A stretch of 64,000 bases of DNA. Origin: Isoetes taiwanensis (taxonomy: Eukaryota; Streptophyta; Lycopodiopsida; Isoetales; Isoetaceae). The first letter of the stretch is position 1; each line of letters opens with the position of its first letter. This document shows positions 12,680 through 23,637 of this stretch, piece after piece. The stretch spans positions 688,501 through 752,500 of the forward strand of contig JAJEKV010000134.1 in NCBI GenBank assembly GCA_021234155.1, read 5' to 3'. The position numbers were made by a program, and so were the translations under genes. The notes under the pieces were generated by a model. It searched no databases. It was not told the DNA's origin and worked only from the letters and a program-made list of their open reading frames with translations.

Positions 12680-12963
12680 ATGGCGAACAGATCTCTGTGA
12701 GTGGTGGTCATCACGCTTGTGTTATCTGCAATTGCAACAAAGGCAGCAGACGAAGATCCATTACAAGGTCTGTGCATAGCAGATCTAAAGTCCAAGTTTC
12801 CTGAAAATGGATTTGCATGCAAAGAGGAACTAGAGGCAGAGGATTTTGCATACAGGGGTCTGATAACACCGGCAATGCTAAATGTAGCAGGGAACAACGG
12901 CACGCCAGCATTTGCGGCTCAATTTTTGGGTCTCAACACAAATGGAATCTCTGCTAGAATGTA
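12680..12963 (+). pseudogene. Germin-like protein, N-terminal part, nonsense mutation
   Basis: Germin-like proteins are secreted apoplastic cupins, some with Mn-dependent superoxide dismutase or oxalate oxidase activity. The ATG at 12,680 opens a signal peptide (MANRSL, then a TGA at 12,698-12,700, then a hydrophobic VVVITLVLSAIATKA). The mature start follows as ADEDPLQGLCIADLKSK and NGFACKEE, with the conserved N-terminal cysteine pair, and then the family pattern TPAFAAQFLGLNTNGISARM. The frame stops at 12,961-12,963. The cupin box with its metal-binding His/Glu residues (HTHPRATE-like) is absent. A stop inside the signal peptide and no metal site make this a pseudogene unless sequencing error explains the stop. 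Confidence 0.75.
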
Positions 12964-13449
12964 ACTGTAATCGAGCAAGCCAATCTTCAAATTCACCGCC
13001 AGAGTTTTCCAGATTGGCGTGTCTGATGACCTGCCGAAAAGAAGGCTCAATTTGGGAGGAAAATCTTCCGATTCATTGTGGAGAGGCAACTCTGGGACAC
13101 AGAAGGGGTTACGTTTTGCGTTGTTTTGAGAGGGGCCGCTAATGAGGACTCCGGCGTCGCCGTCGCCATAGCCGCTCCTTTGCTCCCATATTACTTTGCC
13201 CACGAATCCGTGTGTACGAGAAGACAAACACATGTGATTGCCAGTTTATGGCCAACATGCAGTTTGTAGCAGTTTTCAAGATATTCTAGGCATATTCTAA
13301 CTTATTCCTAGAATATACGAAAAACCCATGAACGAGGGTTTGCCCCCCTAGCGGCAACCCAAAAATAGAATAGATTTTTTAAGGTCTATGACAATCAATA
13401 GAATAGATTTTTTAAGGTCTGTGACGATCAAGAGGCTATGGGATGAGAC
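12964..13449. other. Unassigned, with a 33-bp tandem duplication
   Basis: Noncoding apart from short frames. Positions ~13,366-13,432 hold two copies of a ~33 bp unit (AATAGAATAGATTTTTTAAG, then GTCTRTGACRATC). No gene recognised. Confidence 0.45.
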
Positions 13450-14758
13450 CATACAATGGGCGAGTGCAACGATTACTACTAGGATTAAAAAACTTTTATT
13501 TTGAAAGATTTTCAAGGGAAAAACCTTTGCAGTAATGATGATACTAAACAATCAGAAAAAAATAAATAGACCATGATGACTACTGAGGACTCCATAATTG
13601 AAGGCGCTCATCCAGAAACTCAAGTATATATAATGTCTAAGTCATACAATGGGGCTCTGAGAACTTGTAGGAGTGTGGAATGGAATCCTAATGTCAAATA
13701 ACGATTCCTAACCATCTCAAATGCAGGGCATCTTAGAAGAGTATGGCTTTCATCTTCAATAACCTGTAACTGGCAACATGCATATAATCTTGCTTCTTGT
13801 GGCAATTGTGGCCGCTTCCATCTATCTTTCTCAATCCGTAATTTGTGGGACCTTATGCGAATTGATGCAATAGTTACAAGTTTTTTCCTGGACAAGGAAG
13901 CAAGCAAATAAGCTTGTGGGCTTGATGCTAAAGTGGGATTACATGTGCATGATAATGACCAGTTTTAGCTTAGGACAAGGTAACTGTATGCCATATGTTT
14001 TAAGAAAACAACCATTGAGATATTGTTGCAAAAGGTCGGGATTAGAACTAGTAAATACCATGCAGTATCCCGGCTGCACAAACCAGCGGGCAACAATGCT
14101 CTTTCCAACATTGTTTTAAACGCTGAGGAGATTCAACCATGGTAAGCGCAAAAAGGTATCTATCATCATCCATGTAATGCACCTTGCTGATATAGTGGAG
14201 ATGGTATGGCAAGATGTTGAAGAGGCCAAAAACCTGACTCTTGTAAAATAATAACATAGGGCACCAACTCCTAGGTTGTAAGTGAGAAAGGAAGTTTGCA
14301 CCCGTTCCAAGCTCGCCCAAGCGCTAGCACTAATGGCAGGCACCCACACTACCATACAGTAAAATAGGCTCTACAAAGCCTAAAACAAGTGGTCTTTCCG
14401 TGACCAATCATGAATCTCTACACAAAACAATTGTTTTGCATTGTATAAAGTGCTCTCCAGCCAACAGTCATACGTTTACTGTTCCCAAGTGTGTTCTTAC
14501 AGAATTTCATACCAAGATACTTTTACCTATCTACAACTTCAACTTCGTGGCTATTATAATGCAAAGTTGGAACAGTATGGCCAAGAAAATTGAACTATCA
14601 GGAGCTTGGTCTTTTGGAGGTTAACAGATAGGCCTGTGTTCCCATAAAAAATGTGTAGAGCATATAAATGTTATTGTATACTAGCAGTTGTATGTGCCAT
14701 AAGCAAAACATCATCAGCATACATAAGTTGCTTGATGATATTGATACGATTTATGGCT
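13450..14758 (-). pseudogene. LINE 3' half: end of reverse transcriptase to tail
   Basis: Read on the minus strand from 14,758 down, the order is typical of a LINE second open frame. LMYADDVLLMAHT (motif C, near 14,700) comes first, then YKYLGMKF near 14,560, then a LERVQTSFLTYNLGV segment. A DESHTLLRCPAFEMVRNRY stretch follows, the terminal Cys/His zinc-like domain, at about 13,730. The frame is broken several times. The sequence near 13,470-13,560 resembles the 3' region of the LINE at 24.6 kb (GATTACTACY, GGATTAAAAAAC). The upstream half of this element is on the far side of R1, at 16,790-18,130. Confidence 0.8.
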
Positions 14759-15455
14759 TATGGAAAAACTAAACAGCGGATCAACAACATCTTAATTGAA
14801 GAACAAGATCCAAATGTACTATTTATCTCATATACATAGTTTGGATTATACGGTTAACCTCCCAACCGGGTCCACAAGGTTATAGCAATGCAACTGGCTT
14901 ACAACTTTCTGGCTACTCCACATAGCTCTTGAGTAAAACCAACATGCTGCCTATGAAATGAACAAGGATCCTCCTCTGAGCTTATTATTTTCCATTCTCA
15001 AGAAGAAAAACCCATCGGCTCTAATCAGGGACTTCCTTGGGCTCAAAGGGGTCGTTCCTTTTCCAATCTAGTCAGCCTCTCCTTCTCAAGCCTCGGAATG
15101 ATTGCAAGTTCTTGATGGTATGATAATAAGCAGGAATCGACCCAATGCAGAATCGGCAAGCCTTAGCAGACTCCCGCTTCAAAACTAATCTGCTCTATCA
15201 ATCTTCTCTGAGGCTTGGGTTACCGCGTTTTGTACCGCGTTCGATCGGCGCTCACGATTCTTTGATCTGCGATGTTGGACCAAACTTCCCTATTTCTGGT
15301 CTAAGAACTACTGTTCATAGACTAAGATTTACTGTTTTATATCGCCCTATCTGTGTTCGGGGTCGCTCCTCCCCTGTAACGATCCTCTGTTTTATATCTG
15401 CCCCTCTTATATATTTTCGTTGACCTTCTAAAAAGGTAAGCCCCTTTTTCTTCCC

Positions 15456-16430
15456 GAAATTTTAGTGACCTTGAAATTATAGGCTAAATACCTTGATTTT
15501 TCAAGGTGAAATTTCAAGGCCATTGCACGTTGTTTTCCATAAATTTCAACATTCCATAAATTTCAACGATTAAGTTTCAACAAGTTTTCAAGCGATAAGT
15601 TTCATATCGATGATCATTACAACTGATTACAATTTCATATCATTTCAACCACGACTTCCAATTTCATATCGATTAAAAAAGGATACAGTTTCATAACACA
15701 GTTTCAAGTACAAAGTTTACGATCAAAGCGTGATCAAAGCTTCACATACAAAGTTTCAAATACAAACAAAATCACTAAAAGGACCTCCTGGCGGTTAGAA
15801 TGGCACGGATCCAAACCTCAAAATCGACTCCTTTCTTGATACTTCGCGGATCTGCAACAAAGACAGAGTAAGAAGAAAATATTACAACATAAAAACACAA
15901 AACACAAAAGCAAAGTTTCTTACAATGACCGGACTAAGCCAAAACTTCGCCAAAATGCTTCAAAAACTTCGCCAAAATGCTTCAAAACTTCGCCAAAATG
16001 CTTCAAAACTTCGCCAAAATGCTTCAAGAACTTCGCCAAAATGCTCCAAAACTTCGCCAAAATGCTTCAAAACTTCGCCCGAGAAAGCCGCCAAGAAGCT
16101 ACACTAGCTAAAAAATCATGAAAATCCTCAAAAATGTCGATAAAATTCATGGCGATGGCCAGGCGCTCACCTTCAACAACCAAGATCTACAACCTAGCGC
16201 CCTAATCTATCAAAAACTAGCAGGAATCGGCCCGCGAGGACTCTGGCGCCATAGATCCTGCGGGCAAGAAGGGAAAAAAATTTCAAGGTCACATAAAATT
16301 TAAAAATTGAGAATTTTTGCCGGTGAGAAATTTCGTTTTTTCCTGTTGACTTTGGTTCGACCACTCGCGGTGGCTCAATTTCTCGCCGGTCGGAGAAAAT
16401 TTCGCCAGCCGCTAAAATTAAAAAAGTAAG
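15456..16430. mobile_element. 975-bp insertion inside R1, probable non-autonomous element
   Basis: Present in copy B and absent from copy A, where the flanking R1 sequences join directly. The left end starts GAAATTTTAGTGACC, and the right end read inward gives a similar AATTTTAGCGG, a weak inverted match of about 8 bases. The interior has many TTTCAA and TTTCATATC repeats (15,540-15,770) and a 21-bp minisatellite. No protein is encoded. No convincing target duplication was found. Confidence 0.5.
15943..16078 (+). repeat. 21-bp minisatellite
   Basis: About six tandem copies of a 21-bp unit, ACTTCGCCAAAATGCTTCAA with small variants. It translates in phase as a repeated LRQNAS-like peptide, but this is most likely a coincidence of a period divisible by three. 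Confidence 0.85.
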
Positions 16431-16789
16431 TAATATCTATTATCTCCTTTTCTATATAAAGGCCTATCTTTATTATAAGGTTACCTTAAAAATGGAATCT
16501 TAGCCCCTTTATCCAAAGATAGCCAACGTGCTCCTTGTTTATTTGAACGTCTACCTTTTATAAAAGTGCTCCCCTTAGTGCATTAAAAGTCAATGGACCT
16601 TTATAGTCTAACCAATGGTTCGTGTCCCCTTCCAATAATTATACCCATGTCTCATGATAATATTCCTTGCCCATATAACACTAGGCAACGACTAGAGATG
16701 TTTTCACAACTTTGCCATATTTCCACAACTTTGCCATATTTTTGCCATGCCCTATAACCTTGTCGCCGTGGACCACTCCCCCGTGCTAT

Positions 16790-17560
16790 ACTTCGAGATA
16801 TAGTGTGCCAATTATGGGCCTCCGCCACCATGATGAGCAACTCATTCTTCCAATTGATCAATATACAAGCCAAAGAGTGTAATTACTCCAGTATTACTAA
16901 TCATTTGGGCATCTGATGCTGGAAACTTAGCAAAAACGCATTCATGGAGTCGATAAATTGCATTTTGAAGGTCTTGCAGAACCCTAAGTGCTTGCAAATG
17001 CTGCCAAAGAAGCTCTCGAGGTATTGTATCAAAAGCAGAAGTAAAATCCACAAAGCATATATGGAGGTCTTGTGTCAAGCTTCAACTATGTTCAATAAGC
17101 ATGTGCGATATGAAAATATTAATCTATCGTAGAATGATTTGGACGAAAGCCTGCATGTCCTACGACACGTATACTGGTATGTTCTCCCCATGATCAATTT
17201 CTTTTCAGTAATACTGGCTAAGAGCTTGAAAAATATGGAACTGACCATGATCGTGCGATAATTAGAAGGATCATTATCACTTGCTTTGTGATTGATACGA
17301 CCCTACTGATAGTCCAGGTTTCTAGCAATCATTCTTATAAAGCTTGATTTAAAAGAGCAGTGATGATTGGAAGCAATAGCAGACCACCCCACTTAAGCAA
17401 ATCTGCTCGCAAACCCTGAAGATCATGAGACTTACCATTACATAGATGTCGCAGACCTTCTTTGACTTCCTCTTCTGTGAATTGAAAAATATTACCTACT
17501 AATGGAGGCACAAAATTAAGAACCCCAGGATGATCATATAATTGGACCAATCGCTTATCC
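16790..17560 (-). pseudogene. LINE reverse-transcriptase remnant (block B)
   Basis: The minus strand carries the N-terminal reverse-transcriptase region at 17,550-17,335, with FTEEEVKEGLRHLCNGKSHD and then GLRADLLKWGG, the LINE signature ahead of the palm. After a gap comes MTQDLHICFVDFTSAFDTIP (motif A) and then LFGLYIDQLEE (motif B region) at 17,078-16,842. Motif C is found beyond R1 at about 14,700. All parts are in the same orientation, so this was one LINE later split by R1. Several frame breaks make it inactive. Confidence 0.8.
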
Positions 17561-17922
17561 CATTGCTACATAGGAATGTGTCCGGGTGGGTAAAAGCATG
17601 TTAAGGTGTACCACTTTTGGAACCTGCAAAAGTACATACACTAGGTACTTTAGAACTGGGTATTTTCTCATTTTTCTTTTCATTAAAACTAGTACAAAAG
17701 TTCAAATTTCTCATTTTTCTTTTCATTCAAACTAGTACAAAAGTTCAAAATAAAAGTCAAGGACGTGTTAATATTCAAAGTTAAGATAAATATAATGCTA
17801 TCGAAGACCAAAATATATATAAAAGTTCTAAAATGTACCTTTTATTGACATATTACACAGGTACCCAGTACCCAGTCCTGGGTACCTTTTTAGGTACTTT
17901 TTTAGTCACTAAATAATACTTT

Positions 17923-18120
17923 TTAGGGACACCCTAACATGCTTTTACCCGGGTAGGATGTGGTGTATATAATATTTTGCACCAAAGGTCTGATACTCAC
18001 GTAGCAGCAGCAATTCAAGCATTTCTTCTGATGCTCAGTAACAAAACGTGCCTTCTTGCGTTTGAATACCGACTTATAATTCTTGATGGCATTATGAAGT
18101 GTATCTGACTCAATTATCAT
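17923..18120 (-). pseudogene. LINE open frame 2 linker remnant (block B)
   Basis: Minus-strand KNYKSVFKRKKARFVTEHQKK, a basic linker typical of the region between LINE endonuclease and reverse transcriptase. It is equivalent to 4,427-4,242 in block A. Confidence 0.5.
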
Positions 18121-18148
18121 TCACAAGTGTTTTTTAAGCTGCTTGCAG

Positions 18149-18348
18149 TCTGCATCAAACTATTTTTTTTTTCGAAGAACGAAAAACTTTATTGAAACTC
18201 CAAGCCAAAAGCAAAATACAAATGCAGAGGCGGGAATAAAGTCTCAGAGGATAATCATGATCCACTGAGTAGAACCACCAGCCTATGCATAAGACAGCAC
18301 ACTCAAATAGGACTCAAATATCAACTGTCGCTTGTCTGCATCAAACTA
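18149..18348 (-). mobile_element. Small retroposon with 14-bp target duplication, copy B
   Basis: The body at 18,163-18,334 (172 bp) is flanked by perfect TCTGCATCAAACTA copies at 18,149-18,162 and 18,335-18,348. It starts with a T-run on the plus strand, so on the minus strand it ends in AATAAAGTTTTTCG and then poly(A). Variable-length target duplication plus a poly(A) tail indicates LINE-mediated retroposition. It could be a SINE or a 5'-truncated LINE. No A/B-box promoter was recognised, which slightly favours a truncated LINE end. Confidence 0.85.
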
Positions 18349-19547
18349 TGCATTTATAGGGAAGGATTTCCTACTAGCATGAGCAACACCAGAAGCACGT
18401 GTACCAAAGTAGGAGACAACAAAAGTAAACAAAGCATCAGCAAATGCAGCATTACGTTCTTGAAGAGTTGGGTACTCCAAAAGACCTTCAAATGCAGGAG
18501 CTAATGTTTGTGCATATTCAAAAAAATTTAGAATAAGTCAAAGGAATACGAGAGGCATGAGCATGGATAGCAACGGGTTGAAGAGGTATAAGCTGCCACT
18601 TTAATGACAAATAAAGTGAATAGTGACCAGAATTTATCTTCTTTTCTCTATATCTTGTGCCAATTTGAAAATTTTGAGATGAAATCCAAGGCTTGCACTC
18701 GGAAAATGATATAATCAACAACACTAGTACCACCTCTCTGCCTAACCTGTCTACACATAACACCTTTAAACTTGTAACGACCCTTATAGCTTGGTGTTAT
18801 TTCTTAGGTTGGCAAACGAGAATTAATAGGGCACTTAATAACCTTGTTTGCTTGCATGCTTCTAGTTGATGTAGTGTAATAATTCGAAGTGGTGGGCTAG
18901 CCTAGGGACATAGCTGGGTGTGTGGGCAGTAACATAGTTGCAAGGTTCAAATGAGCATGGCCGTATTAATGGATCATCCAAAAAAAAAGGGAGAAAGACA
19001 AGCAATGGTAAAGCACTGGTTTTAAACCATTGAAAAATTGGTGAGCACCCAATATCGGGGGAGCCACCATCCATGGATTATACCTTTGCCCACTAATGAA
19101 TCCAGTCCACATGGATGATACCAAGTGGCCTTGCCCATGTGGGTGAAAGCATATAAAGAAAGGAGCATAGTATTGGAAGATTACAGAAGGATAAGAACGG
19201 AGTGGAGGTGTTTGGAGCAAGGAGGAAGCTCAGGAAGCTTGAGTTAAACGACACCAGAACTATTGAAGCAGAGATTAAGAGGTGGGGATGTGCATGATTG
19301 CTTGCAGTTCCGTCTTTTGCGTAGCTTTCAGGAAATCGGGAAAAGGATAGAAACCGTCTTTAAATCTGGAACTCAGCTGTAAATCTGACCATGTTCTTAG
19401 TCTTCCATGCAAAATCTGTTTTTGGTGCTGCCATATCGATTTCTGTTGTATGATCATCCCTGGCCTCGCTTTATCAAACAGATTCTTGCTTTTGATTTTT
19501 GCTTGTGTGGGGATTCTCATGGATTTCTCTTACTATTGTTGTTGTAT
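18349..19547. other. Block B interior, no gene recognised
   Basis: Collinear with 4,650-5,857. Only short frames that are not conserved between the two copies. Confidence 0.5.
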
Positions 19548-22500
19548 GTGAAACCCGGAGCCCCAGCCATAGCATGAAGCTAGTTGCCATCTGCCTTTAA
19601 AGAACCGGTGACATCCCCTACTCCCTCTACGATGCACACATCGTATCGGAAGGCAGAGTATTCCACCCTGACAGCCAAACTGGCAGGGGCCATCCACCTG
19701 ACACCAATCCCAAGGACTGAGCCAGCAAGGGAAGAGTGGATGTGTCATTTCCTCCGTCTTCCTTCGGGTCGACCTAGCTACGAAAGCGCGAATAAACATG
19801 AGCACATGTCAACAATACATCAATAGAGTCATCTCGAAGGATGAATACATCATAACGTATCACGAACAACAACATCAACATAAGAACAGTAACAAAGGAG
19901 AATCCTACCCAGGGCTCAGACTCATGGGGGATCGACTGACGGCTTAGGCCTCCAGAAGTCAATGCAGACCGAATTCATGGCAAATGGATTGGGCTGGCAT
20001 AAGAACATGGCTGTTGGGTAGTCCGTAGCCAAAGAACACTTTGCAGAGTAGGTTGAAAAGTACTGGGACCTGACCGTAGCCTGCCGGGTGCATAGCCAAA
20101 GGGGCTACTGCTGGGTTGCATCTCCCCAGTCCCGATGAGGCAGGAGGAGAGTCACCTATCCTCCAGAGGCATACATGCCCATCACAGGCGGCTAGAGGGC
20201 CACTGCCCTTATTCGACTTGAACCCCATTGAAGGTGGCGCATCACCCGAGAGGTGTCGAGTTCATGCCTTGCCCACACGCAGTGGCAAACCATTAAGCCT
20301 AGCCCACTAAGATCCCCGGTAGGCTTTACACACCAAAGGGAATGGGACAAGTCCTCCTTGTCAACCGGTCTAGCCCCGCCACCCACAACCAGGCGGGCTC
20401 CTATGCACGAGCCGCAATTAATTGGGAATTAATGAGGCTATCTAGGATCATCTGCTACAGAGGCTTTTAGGTTCTCTACCCCCCTTCCCAATACATAGAA
20501 TAGCACAGAGTGGAATCACCATCATCATCAAGAACTGAAATGTAGAATAACATCTAATCTATCTACCTAAACATCCAGAGTTAGGTTCCTTTGTTAGAGC
20601 TTGTGATCTCGGAATCTATAAGGCCTCTAAGGTTGAACTAACATGCTAAACCAACTCATTGCCGGGCAAAATGTCGGCTTTGCACAACAGAATGACCGTT
20701 TACCTGATCCTTGGCTCGCTCCAGCCCCTCGGAATGCGTCCAAGGCTTCGATCTTACTGAAGACTGTTGCCCTTAGCGAACCTGATGTGCAAAGCCGGCT
20801 CAACGGTGCCTGGCAATGCGAACTAGAGTCTTGGCTTGGCCGGAATGGCTCAAGGAAACCCTAAATGCGAAAGAAGAAAGGTTTAGAGTTTAGGGAAAAG
20901 CCCTTATATAGAGATTTTTAGGGTTAGGTTAACATTGGCCAAATGGGGTTTTGCCATTTGGCATGGGTTTTATAGTTGTATATGTTTATTAAACATGCAC
21001 AACATACGAGGTTTCTCCCTAGGTGCAACCCTTTACGGCTCTCAAGTACATGTCATGATGACATGTACGTGTGACGTGGCAGTATAATATACGTATTTGG
21101 ATCGTATATTATGCTGGAACATCACAAAACCTGAAATTCGACCTTTGATAAAATTTCAGCCAAGCTCTGTAATTCCAAGCTTTTCCCGTAGTTATTTGTT
21201 CTGTCTGCCAGCCGACCTCTGATTGTTGATACTCCATAGCCGGCGTTTGATTCAGATAGAATACAAGATATAGTCTAGGTGATTTCCAATCCAATCTTAT
21301 AGAAACGTCTGCCTTATAGCTTCGGATGCAGTAAGACCACAAGTGAATAGAAACCCAGAAGAGGCCGCCGTTGCTTCTTCTGTTATTGTTTTTTTAAGGG
21401 GCTACCAAGGTCTAATATCCCCATACATATATATTATATTATGTCTAGGGTTTCGACCCATAATAGAACATTTATTAATACGTTCTAAGCCATTGAAATC
21501 ATACTTTAGCATTCCTTGGTATTTTATATTATTGAACTAGGCTCTCTAAAATACAAAGTTATAAACCCATGCTTTATCGAACCCTTGCTTAAATGGTCGC
21601 TCAAAGTATAGGGGCCATGGCGCTACGGTATTCATGTGCATTGTTGCTAACCTAGACGGTCATTATTTGGATAGACTTTTGATACATATATGGATAGGGC
21701 TTGAATTGAGTAGTGACAATCTTATAAGTTTTTTAAGTAGAATGATCATAAGTTGGGACTATAGAGCTCGTTTGCCTTGAGTTATATTATTATTAAGCTA
21801 TTTTATCGAATCTTTATGAATGTGGAGCGAGTGTCATGGATATAGTAGGGCCTATCTTGTAAAGGTCCTTAGTGCCATCTTGCATTGAACGTCCCATCTT
21901 CGGAGGGGTGGGGTGGCCTTGTAACTCTGCATCCGTAGCCAGAGGGCTCGACGGATGAGTCCAAAGGGAAAGCTCCCTTGTTTTAAGGCCTATACATACA
22001 GTGGAATATGTCTCCTTGGGGTAGCGACTCAAGGGGAAAGTTGGATTGGATCGTAGATCCTAGACATGTAGTTATGCATTTAGCATGTGACTGTATGAGA
22101 TTAATAGCCTAACCTCTTGCAGGAAAATAGAGCGAGCTAAGTTGTTGTAGTCGTGTATTGAATATGGATGGCTATTTCATTATTAGTATGCTTGTTGGTT
22201 CCCTACCGCAGTTTTTTCCCACTTAGTCCAGGTGGACTAACCCCTCTTGCTTGTTGTATGTCTATTAAAGATGGCACGTCCAGATGAGCCCAGTATCACG
22301 TTACACTTAGACTCCTTTGTGACGTGGTGGTTTCGAGAAACCTGGGATGAGCTAGAGCTGGCGTCAAAGCACCAGATTTACAAGATGTTGCCCGACCTCT
22401 ACCGACAGATATACTATGAGCAGAGACAACCGAGGGTTCCTCTCTTAGATGGAGAGTCTGGAGATGAACCTTCCCAGGGTTCTAGTTCTTCATTAGTCAT

Positions 22501-22812
22501 CTCAGATGAAGGATCTGAGTGAACTTGTGTATTTTAGTTTGTACAGACGTTTTTATTATCATTTGATATGCTGTTAGTATACAAACTCTATAAGTAGTGA
22601 GGCTATCTGTGGTGTGATATCATGTTGGGTGATGTGTGTCCTTCGAACGTTATGTATATGCGTTGTTGTCACTTTATGATCAATGTGAATATCTGCTGAG
22701 ATTTTGCAGTTCATGAATGTTTAGGATTACATGATAGCTAGGTCTATCTTGTTTTAAATGTAATAGTGCAATGCGGGTGACGGCTCAAGTCAAAAGGGCT
22801 GGGTCCATCTCA
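19548..22812. repeat. LTR-derived sequence of a Ty3/gypsy-like family (block B)
   Basis: Counterpart of 5,858-9,095. It begins near TGTGAAACCCGGAGCC and ends GGGTCCATCTCA next to a perfect tRNA primer-binding site. The first ~1.2 kb is related to the gypsy LTR at 49,709-51,323. The ends are inferred rather than proven, and a compound of two LTRs is possible. Confidence 0.5.
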
Positions 22813-22814
22813 GT

Positions 22815-22826
22815 TGGTATCAGAGC
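22815..22826 (+). other. Primer-binding site (initiator Met tRNA), block B
   Basis: TGGTATCAGAGC exactly matches the plant initiator-Met tRNA primer-binding consensus used by many LTR retrotransposons. It follows the presumed LTR end by two bases. Confidence 0.85.
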
Positions 22827-22887
22827 GGAGGTTCTGACACCTTCGAGATGTGGGAATCATGGAATAAGAATTAGGGAATTCTACTAT

Positions 22888-23292
22888 AAAACAATTTAAG
22901 TAGCACTACATAACTAAATCCGATGAAATGTTATATAAACAAAATAAATTCTGAAAGAGCTTTCCAACATTTTTCTAAATCGGACTCTCAAACCAAGAGT
23001 TAGAATGGAAATCGTGTTGGAGTGTTTGATTATCAATGAAGAGGCTCACTTTGGGGGCTTAAAAGAGCAAACAAAAAATGCCTAATTCTAATTACTTTGA
23101 GTTTGAACCTTAGTATATTGGGTCGAAACAATTTAAGTAGCAATACAAATATATGCACATAAAGGACAATCCTTTAACATTTTCTAAATCTGATTTATAG
23201 AAGATTAAGGGTTAGAATGTAAGTTGATGTCAATTAAGAGGCTCAGTTGAGAGAGGAGGTCTTAAAAGAGCAATCCAAAACCGTCTAATGGC
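22888..23292. repeat. Diverged tandem repeat in leader
   Basis: A ~200 bp unit after the primer-binding site (ACAATTTAAGTAGCA ... GAGGCTCA ... CTTAAAAGAGCAA) occurs twice, at about 22,888-23,092 and 23,128-23,290. The second copy is considerably diverged. Block A retains only the first unit. Confidence 0.65.
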
Positions 23293-23637
23293 ATATACAT
23301 AGATAAGAATATTCTCATCTAATCAATAAATATTTAATATAGACAAATGAGAATTTACTCATGATCAATACATATATATATAAATGAGTTTGAGTGTTTA
23401 TTTTAACTTAGTTGACCCAAGTTTGACTACCTTAGGAACATTTATCATATCGACATCTAAAGTGGGACTTTGGACATGGCTTCTTTTGCTAGAAGAATGT
23501 CCAATTGCGTATGCAATGTAATAACCACTTCATTAAGCTATTATAATCATATGAAAGAAATCCATCAATGTGATGTTAAATTGTCTTTATGTACAAAACC
23601 ATAGATATAAGTAGCAATAGCAATGTTTACAATGCTG
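23293..23637. other. AT-rich spacer downstream of kinase
   Basis: No gene or clear repeat. It lies 3' of the minus-strand kinase, and I saw no poly(A)-derived T-run that would mark a processed copy. Confidence 0.4.

Larger units (their letters stand above)
14759..16768. repeat. Dispersed repeat R1, copy B, interrupted
   Basis: R1 sequence at 14,759-15,455 and 16,431-16,768, split by the 975 bp insertion. It lies between the motif B and motif C regions of a LINE reverse transcriptase on the minus strand, which shows that it inserted into that LINE. Confidence 0.65.
14759..23092. repeat. Large duplicated block, copy B
   Basis: Collinear with 2,024-9,379 throughout, with one extra ~975 bp insertion at 15,456-16,430. 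Copy B usually preserves the reading of the LINE parts better than copy A. Its left edge lies exactly against LINE sequence that continues the same reverse transcriptase found inside the block, so block B looks like the original arrangement and block A the displaced copy. Confidence 0.85.

Noticed and set aside
2024-23092. The two 7.3-kb blocks as giant LTRs of one retrotransposon
   Set aside because: A primer-binding site lies inside each block near its right end, and unrelated nested elements occur within; a duplicated nested array is simpler.
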